IMG/VR virus record: IMGVR_UViG_3300033999_000287
Coordinates: 1 to 27,255 of that record
Reading direction: 5' to 3' (one strand)
Source of the DNA: a virus
Length of the DNA stretch: 27,255 nt
Shown here: positions 20,428 to 27,255 of the stretch, one piece after another
Layout of the letters: every line of letters begins with the position of its first letter
Numbering within the stretch: position 1 is the stretch's first letter
The notes under the pieces: model-generated
Databases searched by the model: none
Seen by the model: only the letters and a program-made list of their open reading frames with translations
Told to the model about the DNA's origin: nothing
Position numbers and translations under genes: made by a program

Positions 20428-22083
20428 ATGGTGAATGAAAAATTCACCATTGATGACTCCCGCTATGGTGTCCCAAGGCCCAAGATCGAGGCGGCTATAA
20501 TTGGCGCTATGGATATCTACAGCAGCACGAGCGATCATGGCCTATTTAATCTCCTGGGGAGACTCTTCGGCCTGGCCCGGGCCATCGATACGGCCCGCGG
20601 TGAGCCGGTCCAGAGCAAGCTCACAGCCCTCCAGGATCTCCTGGACCTCTGCCCCGAGGCCGAGCCCATCATTGCCGCGGAGGTGGGCTGGGAGTCCGCG
20701 GGGGGGAGTCTGCAATCGCAGATCAGCAACCTGGCCTGGCGGCTCATCCGCCGCTACATCCTGGAAAAGAATCTCACCTACCGCAGCCAGGGAGAGGCCC
20801 TACGACAGATTTTGTCGGACCTCATCGAGGGCGGGTACTACTTCACAGCCTCCACGCAAGGCGCCACAATCACGCCCAACGCGTCGAATCAGGGGGACCT
20901 CCTGTTGGGTGTGCACCTCAAGAATGGCCGCGGGGAAGCGGTCTTCGTCTATCCTGAAACCTGGTACATCACGGCCGGCGCCGGCGGCCTGACGATCGCT
21001 GGACAGCCCAGCGTGGGCCCCACGGAGCGGGTCTGGCCCAAAGGGTCCGGAATCTATCTTGGCTTGTTGGCGCAGTCGGTCGCTCAGTCCCTTCTCACCA
21101 ACGGCGATTTCGAGAATCTGGCCGGCCCGGATCAACCCGCCGCCTGGACGGTTCACACCGGTATCTGTGGCCAAACCATCCGCGTCACGAGCCCCGAGAC
21201 TCAAGAGATCACGCTCTCCGGCGGGCCCACGGGGGGCTATTTCGTCCTCACCTGGACGGACCCCAATGGACGCAACTGGCAGACCGAGCCACTCGGGCCG
21301 GACTGCACGGGTACACAGCTGGAGAATGCCCTCCGCCGCATCCCGGGCCTTGAGGGGGTCACCGTCAGCGGCAGCAATCCCTGGACGGTCACCTTTGAGG
21401 GGACCCCCGGGGATATCAACCAGCTGGGGGTTGTCAATCGTCTCAGCGGGGGAACCAATCCCCAGGTCACGATCACCACGACGCAGCCCGGGGATGTCCT
21501 CTCCTATTGCGGGCGGAGCCTCAAACTCGTGGGAAGTGGCAGTGAACAAACCTTGCTTTATCAATCCCTGGACTTGAAGCCCGGACAGCCCTATTTTCTC
21601 TTTGCCCGGATACGTCGCACGGCCACCGCCACGGGAGAAGTGCGGTTCGAACTGCGGCGTTCAATCACCGATTCGGCCCTCTCCGACTCGGCGGGCAACC
21701 TGAACCGCTTGAGTGTCGATTTGGGGAACGTTTCCACTACAGGCCATACGGGAGTTAATACAGTCTTCTGCCTCCCTGTGGACTATAGCGGGCCGGTCTG
21801 TTTTGTCATCCATGCCGCGACCCCCATCAACTCCGGGCAAGCCGTGGGCCTGGATGATTTGATCTTGGTAGAGGGGACGCCGGCCTACCTGGGCGGCCCT
21901 TGGCTGGCGGCCGCTGCGGGCTGGAAGGAGTTCCAGGGTGACCGCTGGACGGTCAACCTGAGCAATAATCTGGCCGGGGTCTGGCAGACGACCCTGGCCC
22001 GCTTTCTCCGCTGGTATGAGATCCTCAACCGGGCCCCGCCCAGCAGCGGGACGACATTGATCCCTGATAGCCTCGTATCTTAA
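20428..22083 (+). CDS. Fibre/receptor-binding-like structural protein with beta-sandwich domains
   Basis: A 551-residue protein. Residues 1-~200 form a helical/unknown virion-attachment part (DYSRYGVPRP-like start, LNYLLGRLFGLARA-type helices). From about residue 225 a NGDFENLAGPDQPAAWTV motif begins a carbohydrate-binding-module-like jelly roll. This continues at ~380-485 (LKPGQPYFLFARIRRTATAT; GLDDLILVEG), which is the usual second half of such a CBM. Inserted at ~259-330 is a repeat-type domain (GGYFVLTWTDPNGRNWQTEP; LENALRRIPGLEGVTVSGSN; WTVTFEGTPGDINQLG) of the sort seen in planctomycete surface proteins and phage fibres. A glycan-binding receptor protein is the likely role. ATG 20428 is chosen six bases after GAGGAG. 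Note that the short motifs quoted for residues 1-200 are approximate descriptions. Confidence 0.62.
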   Translation: MVNEKFTIDDSRYGVPRPKIEAAIIGAMDIYSSTSDHGLFNLLGRLFGLARAIDTARGEPVQSKLTALQDLLDLCPEAEPIIAAEVGWESAGGSLQSQISNLAWRLIRRYILEKNLTYRSQGEALRQILSDLIEGGYYFTASTQGATITPNASNQGDLLLGVHLKNGRGEAVFVYPETWYITAGAGGLTIAGQPSVGPTERVWPKGSGIYLGLLAQSVAQSLLTNGDFENLAGPDQPAAWTVHTGICGQTIRVTSPETQEITLSGGPTGGYFVLTWTDPNGRNWQTEPLGPDCTGTQLENALRRIPGLEGVTVSGSNPWTVTFEGTPGDINQLGVVNRLSGGTNPQVTITTTQPGDVLSYCGRSLKLVGSGSEQTLLYQSLDLKPGQPYFLFARIRRTATATGEVRFELRRSITDSALSDSAGNLNRLSVDLGNVSTTGHTGVNTVFCLPVDYSGPVCFVIHAATPINSGQAVGLDDLILVEGTPAYLGGPWLAAAAGWKEFQGDRWTVNLSNNLAGVWQTTLARFLRWYEILNRAPPSSGTTLIPDSLVS

Positions 22084-22106
22084 ACCGCAGACCATGGAGG
22101 ACAGCC

Positions 22107-22379
22107 ATGAATGCCATGTGGGGTAATGAGCCTGAAACAGGGACCTTGTCCACGCCGACCACACCACCACCGACGACCACGACGTCAGCACCGACGACAC
22201 CACCACCGACCAGCACGACGACTAACCCGTCGTGTTCCGGCGAGTGTTATTGGGTATGGATCGAGCCAACGTCATCATGGGTTCTGAGCTATGCAACGTG
22301 CTCAGACGGTTGCGGATGCATCACTCCGCCGCGGCCTGGCGAGTATCCCTACGAGTCTTACATAGGGGCCTGCTCATAA
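22107..22379 (+). CDS. Small Thr/Pro-rich (mucin-like) protein with cysteine-rich C-terminal domain
   Basis: A 90-residue protein with GGAGG at the proper distance from ATG 22107. Residues ~12-42 are a low-complexity run of T, P and S (TTTTSAPTTPPPTSTTTN). The C-terminal part (CSGECYWVWIEPTSSWVLSY, then ATCSDGCGCITPP) has six cysteines and a WxW motif. This is like short disulphide domains I have seen in planctomycete and phage surface proteins; the exact family is unnamed to me. The coding DNA of the Thr/Pro segment is a degenerate CCACCACCGAC repeat. It lies between the fibre gene and the glycosyltransferase genes and could be a virion surface protein glycosylated on Thr/Ser. Confidence 0.55.
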   Translation: MNAMWGNEPETGTLSTPTTPPPTTTTSAPTTPPPTSTTTNPSCSGECYWVWIEPTSSWVLSYATCSDGCGCITPPRPGEYPYESYIGACS

Positions 22380-22448
22380 TTTGGCAACGACTATCTTTGC
22401 AAAGTTCTGTTTCAATGTCGCTACAAATCAATGATTGAGGAGGGTTGA

Positions 22449-23456
22449 ATGAGACTCACAATTGGTATGGCGACCTATTCTGATTTCGACGGGACCTATT
22501 TCACCGTCCAGTCCCTGCTGCTGCATCACCAGGAGGCCCTCCAGGACTGCGAGATCCTGGTTGTGGATAATGCCCCCCATCTCCCCCTAGCCCAGACACT
22601 GCAGAACTATTGCCGCTCCGTGTCGTCTGATGAACGTCCGGTCCGCTACGTTCCCTTCGGACAGGCCGTGGGGACCAGCCCCGCCCGCAACGCCATTTTC
22701 CAGCATGCCACGGGCGATTATGTCCTGGTCCTGGATTGCCATGTCCTGCTGGCCCTAGGGAGTCTCCAGAGACTGCGGGAATACCTGGAGAGCCATCATC
22801 CCTGCGATGACCTCATCCAGGGGGTATTTTTGTCCGATGATTGCTATCAACTCTGGACGCATTTCGCCGATGTCTGGCGGGCCGAAATGTGGGGTATCTG
22901 GGGGACTGATCCCCGTGGCGAGGACCCCGACGGGGAACCCTTTCCGATCTTCGCCCAGGGTCTGGGCATGTTCTGCGCCCGCCGGGAGAGCTGGCTGGGA
23001 TTCCACCCCCTGGCCCGGGGGTTCGGCGGCGAAGAATGCTACATCCACGAAAAGTATCGCCGCGCCGGGCGACAGTGCCTGTGCCTGCCGGGCCTCCGTT
23101 GCGTTCACCGCTTTGCCCGCCCCGGGGGTGTGCCCTATCCCCTCAGCCAATGGAACAAGGTCCGGAACTATGTCCTGGAATTCCGCGAACTGGGCCTCTC
23201 TCTGGACCGGTTGTATCGACATTTCGTGGAGGGGATCGGCGAGGACCCTGGGGATGGTTCGCCCCCCCTGGAGCCTCTACACCGGGAAACTGGAGCAGGA
23301 ATCGGCCGCGGGACGCTTCCACGGTTCCCTCGTTTTGACCCGCCGGGCCTGGGAGAGGGTCCGTTGGCCAACCCACGGGCGGGCCGATTTCGATCAGGAA
23401 TTTATTCGGCGACTGCAGGAGGTCTGCGGCCCTCCGGCCGATCCCCTGGTCATTGA
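22449..23456 (+). CDS. Family 2-like glycosyltransferase, with out-of-frame tail
   Basis: The 335-residue frame begins MRLTIGMATYSDFDGTYFTV, the start of a GT-A fold, with ILVVDNAPHLPL as the nucleotide-binding strand, SPARNAIFQHATGDYVLVLD (the metal-binding D-x-D is replaced here by LDCHV), and a C-terminal part with ARGFGGEECYIHEKYRRAGR and HRFARPGGVPY. AGGAGG lies before ATG 22449. Residues up to about 268 look like true enzyme; beyond (from about 23250) the translation becomes a low-complexity P/G/R tail because it overlaps a second coding frame starting at 23254. Either the normal stop was lost by an indel at the C7 run (23262-23268) or the two genes overlap by 203 bp. Such enzymes transfer sugars to proteins or surface polysaccharides. 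Confidence 0.68.
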   Translation: MRLTIGMATYSDFDGTYFTVQSLLLHHQEALQDCEILVVDNAPHLPLAQTLQNYCRSVSSDERPVRYVPFGQAVGTSPARNAIFQHATGDYVLVLDCHVLLALGSLQRLREYLESHHPCDDLIQGVFLSDDCYQLWTHFADVWRAEMWGIWGTDPRGEDPDGEPFPIFAQGLGMFCARRESWLGFHPLARGFGGEECYIHEKYRRAGRQCLCLPGLRCVHRFARPGGVPYPLSQWNKVRNYVLEFRELGLSLDRLYRHFVEGIGEDPGDGSPPLEPLHRETGAGIGRGTLPRFPRFDPPGLGEGPLANPRAGRFRSGIYSATAGGLRPSGRSPGH

Positions 23457-23694
23457 GGCCCGCCCGGGATACGTCTTCCGCTACGCCTCCACGCGGGCCT
23501 ATCATGCCCAGCATTTCATGCAGGGGGCCGCGGATAAGACCTGGTATCACAGCGTAGGTGAGAGCATGCCGCCCCTGCCGCCGCGGGAACTCGTCATCAA
23601 ATTCGACCAGGAGACGGAGGCCATCCAGACACTGATGAGGGAAGAGGCCGGAGTGAGAAGGGAGAAGGGAGGAGGGAGGAGGCAGGGGGCATGA
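23254..23694 (+). CDS. Glycosyltransferase-like protein (C-terminal-type fragment or short gene)
   Basis: A 146-residue frame starting MVRPPWSLYTGKLEQESAAG. The pattern FHGSLVLTRRAWERVRWPTH, then ADFDQEFIRRLQEV, then VFRYASTRAYHAQHFM, resembles the late half of GT-A enzymes, where an acidic residue pair and an H-x-x-N/Q-like motif follow the acceptor site. GAGG about nine bases upstream could serve the ATG at 23254, so it may be a separate gene. Alternatively it is the displaced C-terminal half of the preceding glycosyltransferase after a +1 shift at the seven-C run. The last ~20 codons are a purine-rich spacer-like stretch (EEAGVRREKGGGRRQGA). The stop overlaps the next start by four bases. 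Confidence 0.5.
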   Translation: MVRPPWSLYTGKLEQESAAGRFHGSLVLTRRAWERVRWPTHGRADFDQEFIRRLQEVCGPPADPLVIEARPGYVFRYASTRAYHAQHFMQGAADKTWYHSVGESMPPLPPRELVIKFDQETEAIQTLMREEAGVRREKGGGRRQGA

Positions 23695-24218
23695 GGATCG
23701 ACATTTTGCATGTCATCACGCCCGTGTCTCGGCCAGAGAATCTTCCGCTCCTGGCTCAATCCCTGCGAGGCCTGTTGAGTATCCCCTGGCGCTGGTGGGT
23801 AGTCTTTGATCGAGCCGTTGCCAATTTGCCCCCTCAGCCGCCTGATTTGCCCGTGGCTTACTGGGATTATGGCCAGGAATCCCATTCCGTCGCCGGCTAC
23901 AGTCTCCGCAACGAGTGTCTGGAGCGGATCAATTCGGGGTGGGTCTATTTCCTCGACGACGATAACCTGATTTACCCCCATTTCGAAATCGTCTTTCTCT
24001 TGGCCCGCCGCTCGTTCCCGCAGGGCCAATGGTTCATCTTTCGGCAGGTCCGCCGCGACGGGAGCATCTATTTGCGGCCGCAATGCCCGCCACAAGTGAA
24101 CGCCGTGGACATCGGCCAGTGTGTCCTGCGGCGTGATTTGGTGAGGCCCACGGGAGAGCGGGTCCCACCCTGGGGCTTTTTGGCCGCCGCGGACGCCGAA
24201 CCCCGCCGACCAGAGTGA
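23691..24218 (+). CDS. Glycosyltransferase-like protein, possibly 3' truncated
   Basis: A 175-residue product starting MRIDILHVITPVSRPENLPL. The segment NECLERINSGWVYFLDDDNL followed by IYPHFEIVFLL has the D-D-D metal site of GT-A glycosyltransferases. Later INVDIGQCVLRRD-like sequence (VNAVDIGQCVLRRDLV) matches the acceptor region of similar enzymes. The end (FLAAADAEPRRPE) arrives where the family normally continues with an A-D-G-x-F segment, so the C terminus looks cut short, perhaps at the phage/chromosome border. ATG 23691 overlaps the previous stop. It is the last rightward gene of the phage-like block. Confidence 0.6.
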   Translation: MRIDILHVITPVSRPENLPLLAQSLRGLLSIPWRWWVVFDRAVANLPPQPPDLPVAYWDYGQESHSVAGYSLRNECLERINSGWVYFLDDDNLIYPHFEIVFLLARRSFPQGQWFIFRQVRRDGSIYLRPQCPPQVNAVDIGQCVLRRDLVRPTGERVPPWGFLAAADAEPRRPE

Positions 24219-24260
24219 ATGCAAAAACAGTTCGCCGGCCTTAAAAGCGGCGACGAACCG

Positions 24261-24482
24261 TCAGACCTTATCACGCCCGTCCAATCGCCGATGGAGGAGG
24301 CGAATCACGCCGGCCTCGAACGTCAGCTCGACCCCCAGGACGCCCCAGAACTTCGACCGCTCAGCCTCCCGGCAAAGCTCATCCAACCGCTCGTGGGCCA
24401 GAAGAATCATCCGCCGATTCGGATCGTCCGCAGGGCGAACATCATCCTGTGTCTTGACCGCCGTCACGTCACGTTTCGCCAT
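24261..24482 (-). CDS. Small hypothetical protein
   Basis: A 73-residue product (MAKRDVTAVKTQDDVRPADD ...) with GAGGTGG six bases before its ATG at 24482. The C-terminal half (FWGVLGVELTFEAGVIRLLH) has the G-x-L-x-V/T-x-F-x-x-G-x-I hairpin of short regulatory-looking proteins I have seen in phages and planctomycetes. It is reminiscent of YezD/DUF2292-type small proteins, but this is weak. It is convergent with the truncated-looking glycosyltransferase and co-directional with the 24538-25272 gene. Confidence 0.5.
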   Translation of the reverse strand: MAKRDVTAVKTQDDVRPADDPNRRMILLAHERLDELCREAERSKFWGVLGVELTFEAGVIRLLHRRLDGRDKV

Positions 24483-24537
24483 CCGTTGCCACCTCGTTGC
24501 TCACCTCCGACAAGTCGAGTGCCACGCCGTTTCAGGG

Positions 24538-25272
24538 TTACGGTAAATAATAAATTTCCACCTCATCCAGGCGGCCTTCGGCTTCCAACTTCCGTCGGAT
24601 GGCTTCGACCGCCGGCGGCAACTCCTTCATCCGGGAAAACGGTTTCCAACTCGCGAACAGCTCATCCATCCGGCGTTTCTCTTCCTCGGTTACGGGATGC
24701 TCCTTCCAAACTCGGTCGAGAATCCGATCGTCCTCTTCCGTAATCTCGCCCAACCATGAACAGTAGCGGGGGTACGGCGGAACTTCGGGGCGTTTCTCTT
24801 CGGCCATGGCCCGGCCCTCCCTTTGTCTCTCTTGTAAATAGTTCAGCAAACGTTGCACGTGGTCACTTCCTGGCCTCAAATTCATTATAACATCGACCGT
24901 CCTACCATGATCAAGCCAAAATTTCCGTCCCTTTACGGTTTGCATCAATTCCGACAGGCGGGTCGATTTCATCCCCAACTTTGCCAATTCGTCTTGCCAT
25001 TGTTCCAACCAGGTTCGCGGCAGCGGGGCGTCGAACCCCAGCCTGGCCAGGTAATAATAACCGATCTCCCGCGGCGAACGAAGTCCGGTCCCCTCGGCGT
25101 AGTCGGTGTCCAGGAGGGCGGCCTGGTGCAGCGATCGGACCAGCGACCGCGTCCCCAATCCGGCCCGTCGAAATTCCGGTTTCACATCGGCCCGAACGAG
25201 ACTCAACTTCAGACGCCCCGCCTCGTCCCTGAGTGCCTGAGCGGGGGCGTCTGGCCCCGGTGCGGCCGACAT
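24538..25272 (-). CDS. Protein with GNAT-like N-terminal segment and helical C terminus
   Basis: Counting from ATG 25272, 244 residues. The segment LSLVRADVKPEFRRAGLGTR (~23-42) resembles the acetyl-CoA-binding motif A of GNAT acetyltransferases (R-x-x-G-x-G/A), followed by a helix (SLVRSLHQAALLDTDY) and IGYYYLARLGFDAP, the usual end of the fold. A complete GNAT domain needs about 60 residues before motif A, while only about 25 are present, so the 5' part is missing or diverged. The rest (residues ~85-244) is helical with SRMKELPPAVEAIRRKLEAE at the end; its function is unknown. The open frame runs upstream to 25437, but that part translates a GC-rich chromosomal-type spacer and is rejected as coding. 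Confidence 0.5.
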   Translation of the reverse strand: MSAAPGPDAPAQALRDEAGRLKLSLVRADVKPEFRRAGLGTRSLVRSLHQAALLDTDYAEGTGLRSPREIGYYYLARLGFDAPLPRTWLEQWQDELAKLGMKSTRLSELMQTVKGRKFWLDHGRTVDVIMNLRPGSDHVQRLLNYLQERQREGRAMAEEKRPEVPPYPRYCSWLGEITEEDDRILDRVWKEHPVTEEEKRRMDELFASWKPFSRMKELPPAVEAIRRKLEAEGRLDEVEIYYLP

Positions 25273-25484
25273 TCCGACGTTGCGTCTCCCCACCCCGGGC
25301 TGACGCCAGGAGCTCGTGGGACGCTCCTCACCCCCCGCCCCTCTCCCGGGCAGGGCAAAAGGGATCGCACCCGCCCGCGAATCAGGGAATCTCGAATCGA
25401 GAGACGGTGATCGACGTGCTGACGTTCCCAAGATCATCAGCTGTGCGAGAAATCAAATCCCACAAGGACTCGGAAAAAAACATC
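25273..25484. other. Spacer between GNAT-like gene and IS630 element
   Basis: This 212-bp stretch has a low-complexity C/T-rich tract (CACCCCCCGCCCCTCTCCC near 25330) of the dispersed kind seen between genes in planctomycete genomes, and a short palindrome (TCTCGAATCGAGA, 25391-25403). No supported gene. It precedes the left end of the insertion sequence and probably carries the promoter of the leftward gene at 24538-25272. Confidence 0.35.
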
Positions 25485-25510
25485 TAAATAACTCCACAAA
25501 AACGCGGAAG
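25484..25510 (+). repeat. Left terminal inverted repeat of the IS630-family element
   Basis: The 27 bases here match the inverse complement of 26291-26317 except for a one-base difference in A-run length and a nearby base. The shared core CTAAATAACTCCACAAAAA is followed by CCGGAAG/CGCGGAAG. Confidence 0.85.
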
Positions 25511-26316
25511 GACTCTATGCGGATGCCACTTGAGGGTCTATGGAAGTCTCGATGGCAAAAGTGCTTTTGCATCCAATCCGTTCAAACGTCAGTTCGATCA
25601 ATTCCTCGATCGTTTGGCAGCGCTGATTGTGGGTAATTTCCTCATGCAGGTGCCACCAAACACGTTCGATCGGATTGGTGTGCGGAGCGTACTTGGGCAA
25701 AAAGTGGAGGACGATCCGGTGGCCCCCCACGTCAGAAACTTACGCAACTTGACACAGCCACGGGACGTGGCCTCCGCCAGACGATCTGCTCCCGATGCAA
25801 CCAGCGCCGGACCGTCTCGGCGCTGACCCGCACCCGGTGCACTTCCCACAACAGCAACACCACCGTGGCGCACGACCAACGACTTCGCAAGAATCCGAAA
25901 TCGCGTGGCGTTTTTTGGGTGACCCACCGGCCGACCAGGGTCGCCCACCAATAGAGGAAGACCAACGGTCGTCCCCGCCGGGTTTCGAGGACGTTGTCCA
26001 GACCTTCCCGCTCGAACCGATGTTTCCAGCGACGAATGGTATGGGTGCCGGTGTACAACATCGCCGCGATCGGGCTCCGGGCATAACCGTGAGCCGACAG
26101 AAGCGGGACATGGGCCCGCAAGCGGATGGGGGGATCGGTTGTTTTGTGATAAACGTTCAATAAGGTCTCGCGTTGCGAGGGCTGAAGATGGATACCACCC
26201 TCCATGGCTTGGTCTCCAGGGTTGCTCGTTGTTTCACTCCTGATAACCCTAACCAAGCCTATTTTTTTGCCCAGATCGTTCTTGTCAACACTTCCGGTTT
26301 TTTGTGGAGTTATTTA
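25485..26316. mobile_element. IS630-family element, internally deleted, with TA target duplication
   Basis: The two ends are inverted copies of about 25 bp: AAATAACTCCACAAAAACG at 25486-25504 and its complement in the segment 26296-26315 (CGTTTTTTGTGGAGTTATT with one extra T). TA directly flanks both sides (25485-25486 and 26315-26316) within CTA...TAG, the TA-target style of IS630. The element is about 830 bp, whereas IS630 members are usually 1.1-1.2 kb. The transposase inside is missing its middle. The element is therefore probably unable to move itself but could be moved in trans. Confidence 0.85.
25515..26205 (-). pseudogene. IS630 transposase, frame-broken with catalytic middle deleted
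   Basis: Two minus-strand pieces make up the remnant. The 5' piece (26205 down to about 25750) begins MEGGIHLQPSQRETLLNVYH and has the HTH region (RSPIAAMLYTGTHTIRRWKH) and VRVSAETVRRWLHREQIVWR. The 3' piece (25730-25515) reads GGHRIVLHFLPKYAPHTNPI then ERVWWHLHEEITHNQRC, the conserved C-terminal part of the DDE domain with its final glutamate. The two pieces are in different frames, and together cover ~245 residues instead of the usual ~345. The segment holding the first two catalytic aspartates is absent. The deletion junction lies around 25730-25755. This copy is not functional. Confidence 0.85.
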
Positions 26317-26317
26317 G
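26291..26317 (-). repeat. Right terminal inverted repeat of the IS630-family element
   Basis: Inverse complement of the left end (25484-25510), with matching outermost bases TAG against CTA. Confidence 0.85.
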
Positions 26318-26715
26318 CTCTCTCTCGCAACTGTTAGCTCTGTTTGGTCGATGTTATGTCCCCCGTAGGCTTGTCGACAGACCCCGGATTTCCCCGTGAT
26401 GGTTGTTTCATTCTACAAGAGTGTTCGGAGTCGATTGGTTGTTCGTCCTCGTAAAGATCGACACGAGAAACTCGGGCGTCGCATATGATCTTGAATCGTG
26501 AGGAGTTAAACCCCAAAGAGAGAGCAAAACCTTGTGTTGTTGTCAAGATGGTTTTTGCGTGGTGTCTCCCCAAATTGTTGTTCCCCCAAAAATCTTGTCA
26601 TTGTTCTCTTGTTTCGTTCGGGGTCTCTTTATTAGGATGAGGTTGTTGGGGATTTGGGCTCGAGATTTGATAACGATGCTTGGTTGACGGTCCCGCACCA
26701 CGGGGAGAGCAAGCT
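26317..26715. other. AT-richer intergenic region upstream of the zinc-protein gene
   Basis: About 400 bp with no supported gene. Composition is richer in T runs (e.g. 26580-26640) than the phage region, consistent with chromosomal regulatory DNA. Promoter-like TATTAG near 26631 has a TTGTTT about 15 bases upstream, a weak candidate for the gene at 26716. A GGGGAGAG at 26702-26709 is that gene's ribosome binding site. Confidence 0.35.
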
Positions 26716-27018
26716 ATGATTCGTTACATCTGCGATCTGTGTCGGCGAGAGATCGATCCAGCCCGCGAAGTGTGCTATCACGTGCAAATCCAGGTCTCTG
26801 CTGCCTTCGAGCCAGTTACAGAGGACGAGCCGGATGATCGCGACCATCTAGAGGAGATTCATGACCTTTTGGAAAGCCTCAATCAGATGGGGGAAGAGGC
26901 GTACGAATCGGCTCACGAAACCTTGCATTTCGATTTGTGCCCCCAGTGCCGTCGGCGATTTCTTCGCAATCCGTTGGGGCGCGATGCCGGAAAGCTGCTG
27001 GGTTTCAGCAAGAACTGA
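26716..27018 (+). CDS. Conserved planctomycete small zinc-binding protein
   Basis: A 100-residue protein starting MIRYICDLCRREIDPAREVC and ending GKLLGFSKN. It has CDLC near the N terminus and CPQCRRRFLRNPLG near the C terminus, two CxxC knuckles likely to bind one zinc. Between them are a beta hairpin (YHVQIQVSAAFEP) and an acidic helical region (EDEPDDRDHLEEIHDLLESL). I recognise this arrangement, including the FSKN ending, as a widely conserved hypothetical protein of Pirellulales-like planctomycetes, which supports the host assignment. ATG 26716 is preferred over an upstream GTG-type start because GGGGAGAG lies close by. Function is unknown. Confidence 0.8.
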   Translation: MIRYICDLCRREIDPAREVCYHVQIQVSAAFEPVTEDEPDDRDHLEEIHDLLESLNQMGEEAYESAHETLHFDLCPQCRRRFLRNPLGRDAGKLLGFSKN

Positions 27019-27255
27019 ACAGTGTTGTGATTGCATCGATGTCGGCAATGTGTGACTCTCCGCGAGTGCGGGAGCGGTTACCTCTGTGTGTCTGGCGAAC
27101 ACAGTTGCCGGCAGCATGCGATGGCCGAGAGAAGGCCCGATGGTTTCGTCACGAATGCGTCCTCGCTTTCCACCGCTGGTTAGTTCATGGTTTGGCCGAC
27201 CACGCTCTTCAAGATCTCGTCGTAGCCGTTACCGTCCTTTTAACCCGATTATCTT
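27019..27255. other. Intergenic sequence at the right edge, no supported gene
   Basis: No frame with a good start is seen. A weak inverted repeat (CTGTGT / ACACAG near 27083-27105) is present. On the minus strand the last bases before a TAA at 27180-27182 read as a short peptide resembling a protein C terminus (DGNGYDEILKSVVGQTMN), but an in-frame stop lies one codon before it, so it cannot be called a gene here. Confidence 0.3.

Noticed and set aside
21059-21577. Alternative-frame ORFs inside the fibre gene
   Set aside because: Translations are P/R/S-rich and the main frame has recognisable beta-domain motifs.
25273-25437. Upstream extension of the GNAT-like gene
   Set aside because: Encodes a P/G/R/S-rich sequence from a C/T-rich spacer of chromosomal type; the ATG at 25272 is preferred.
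27180-27238. Possible minus-strand gene end reading DGNGYDEILKSVVGQTMN
   Set aside because: An in-frame stop lies one codon upstream, so no continuing gene exists in this window; may be coincidence or a broken gene.
1-27255. CRISPR array, tRNA or rRNA genes
   Set aside because: No regular repeat-spacer array and no cloverleaf-like or rRNA-like segments were seen by eye; the tandem repeats found have only two or three copies. A dedicated scan such as tRNAscan would be needed to exclude tRNAs.

Overview
The window looks like a phage genome segment, probably a prophage, in a planctomycete. It is GC-rich. The last gene (26716-27018) encodes a short two-CxxC zinc protein of a type I remember as a conserved chromosomal gene of Pirellulales-like planctomycetes. 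The phage content runs from the left edge to about 24.2 kb. No integrase, repressor, tRNA gene, rRNA gene or CRISPR array was seen, so neither an attachment site nor the exact phage/chromosome border can be placed.

Left part (1-4.4 kb): early and replication genes on the + strand. They are a partial RecT annealing protein, a phage-borne CsrA-like RNA-binding protein, several small unknown genes, and a replication-initiator-like protein whose own gene carries 11-bp iterons (candidate origin). A zinc-ribbon protein, a RusA Holliday-junction resolvase and an HTH/zinc protein follow. Middle-left (4.3-6.4 kb): a likely lysis cassette with an exported protein, a papain-fold cysteine peptidase, a small gene and a holin-like one-TM protein, joined by 4-base ATGA overlaps. 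DNA packaging comes next: small terminase (6375-6920) and large terminase (6922-8421).

A two-gene cassette on the opposite strand (8525-9403, with a HEPN-like protein) interrupts the late operon. Rightward again come a KTSC-domain protein, a DUF935/Mu gp29-type portal, a zinc-metallopeptidase-like protein in the place where Mu-like phages carry the MuF gene, and another lone minus-strand gene (13215-13742). The capsid block follows: prohead protease-scaffold with an internal start, decoration protein, major capsid protein, a DUF1320-type connector and a small structural protein. Then comes a second, closely related portal with a 360-residue C-terminal extension. After it are a large fibre/receptor-binding-like protein, a mucin-like Thr/Pro protein, and three glycosyltransferase-like reading frames. 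I see no tape measure, tail sheath or baseplate genes.

Right end (24.2-27.3 kb): two minus-strand genes, an internally deleted IS630-family element with intact ends, an AT-richer spacer and the planctomycete zinc gene.

The most unusual features are the two portal paralogues bracketing the capsid genes, the HEPN-like cassette, and a run of imperfect tandem duplications. Four of these have offsets of 78-81 bp, and most sit at gene junctions. The iterons inside the replication gene and a coding-like stretch without a normal start codon after portal 1 also stand out. All family names come from recognising motifs by eye; no database search was run.
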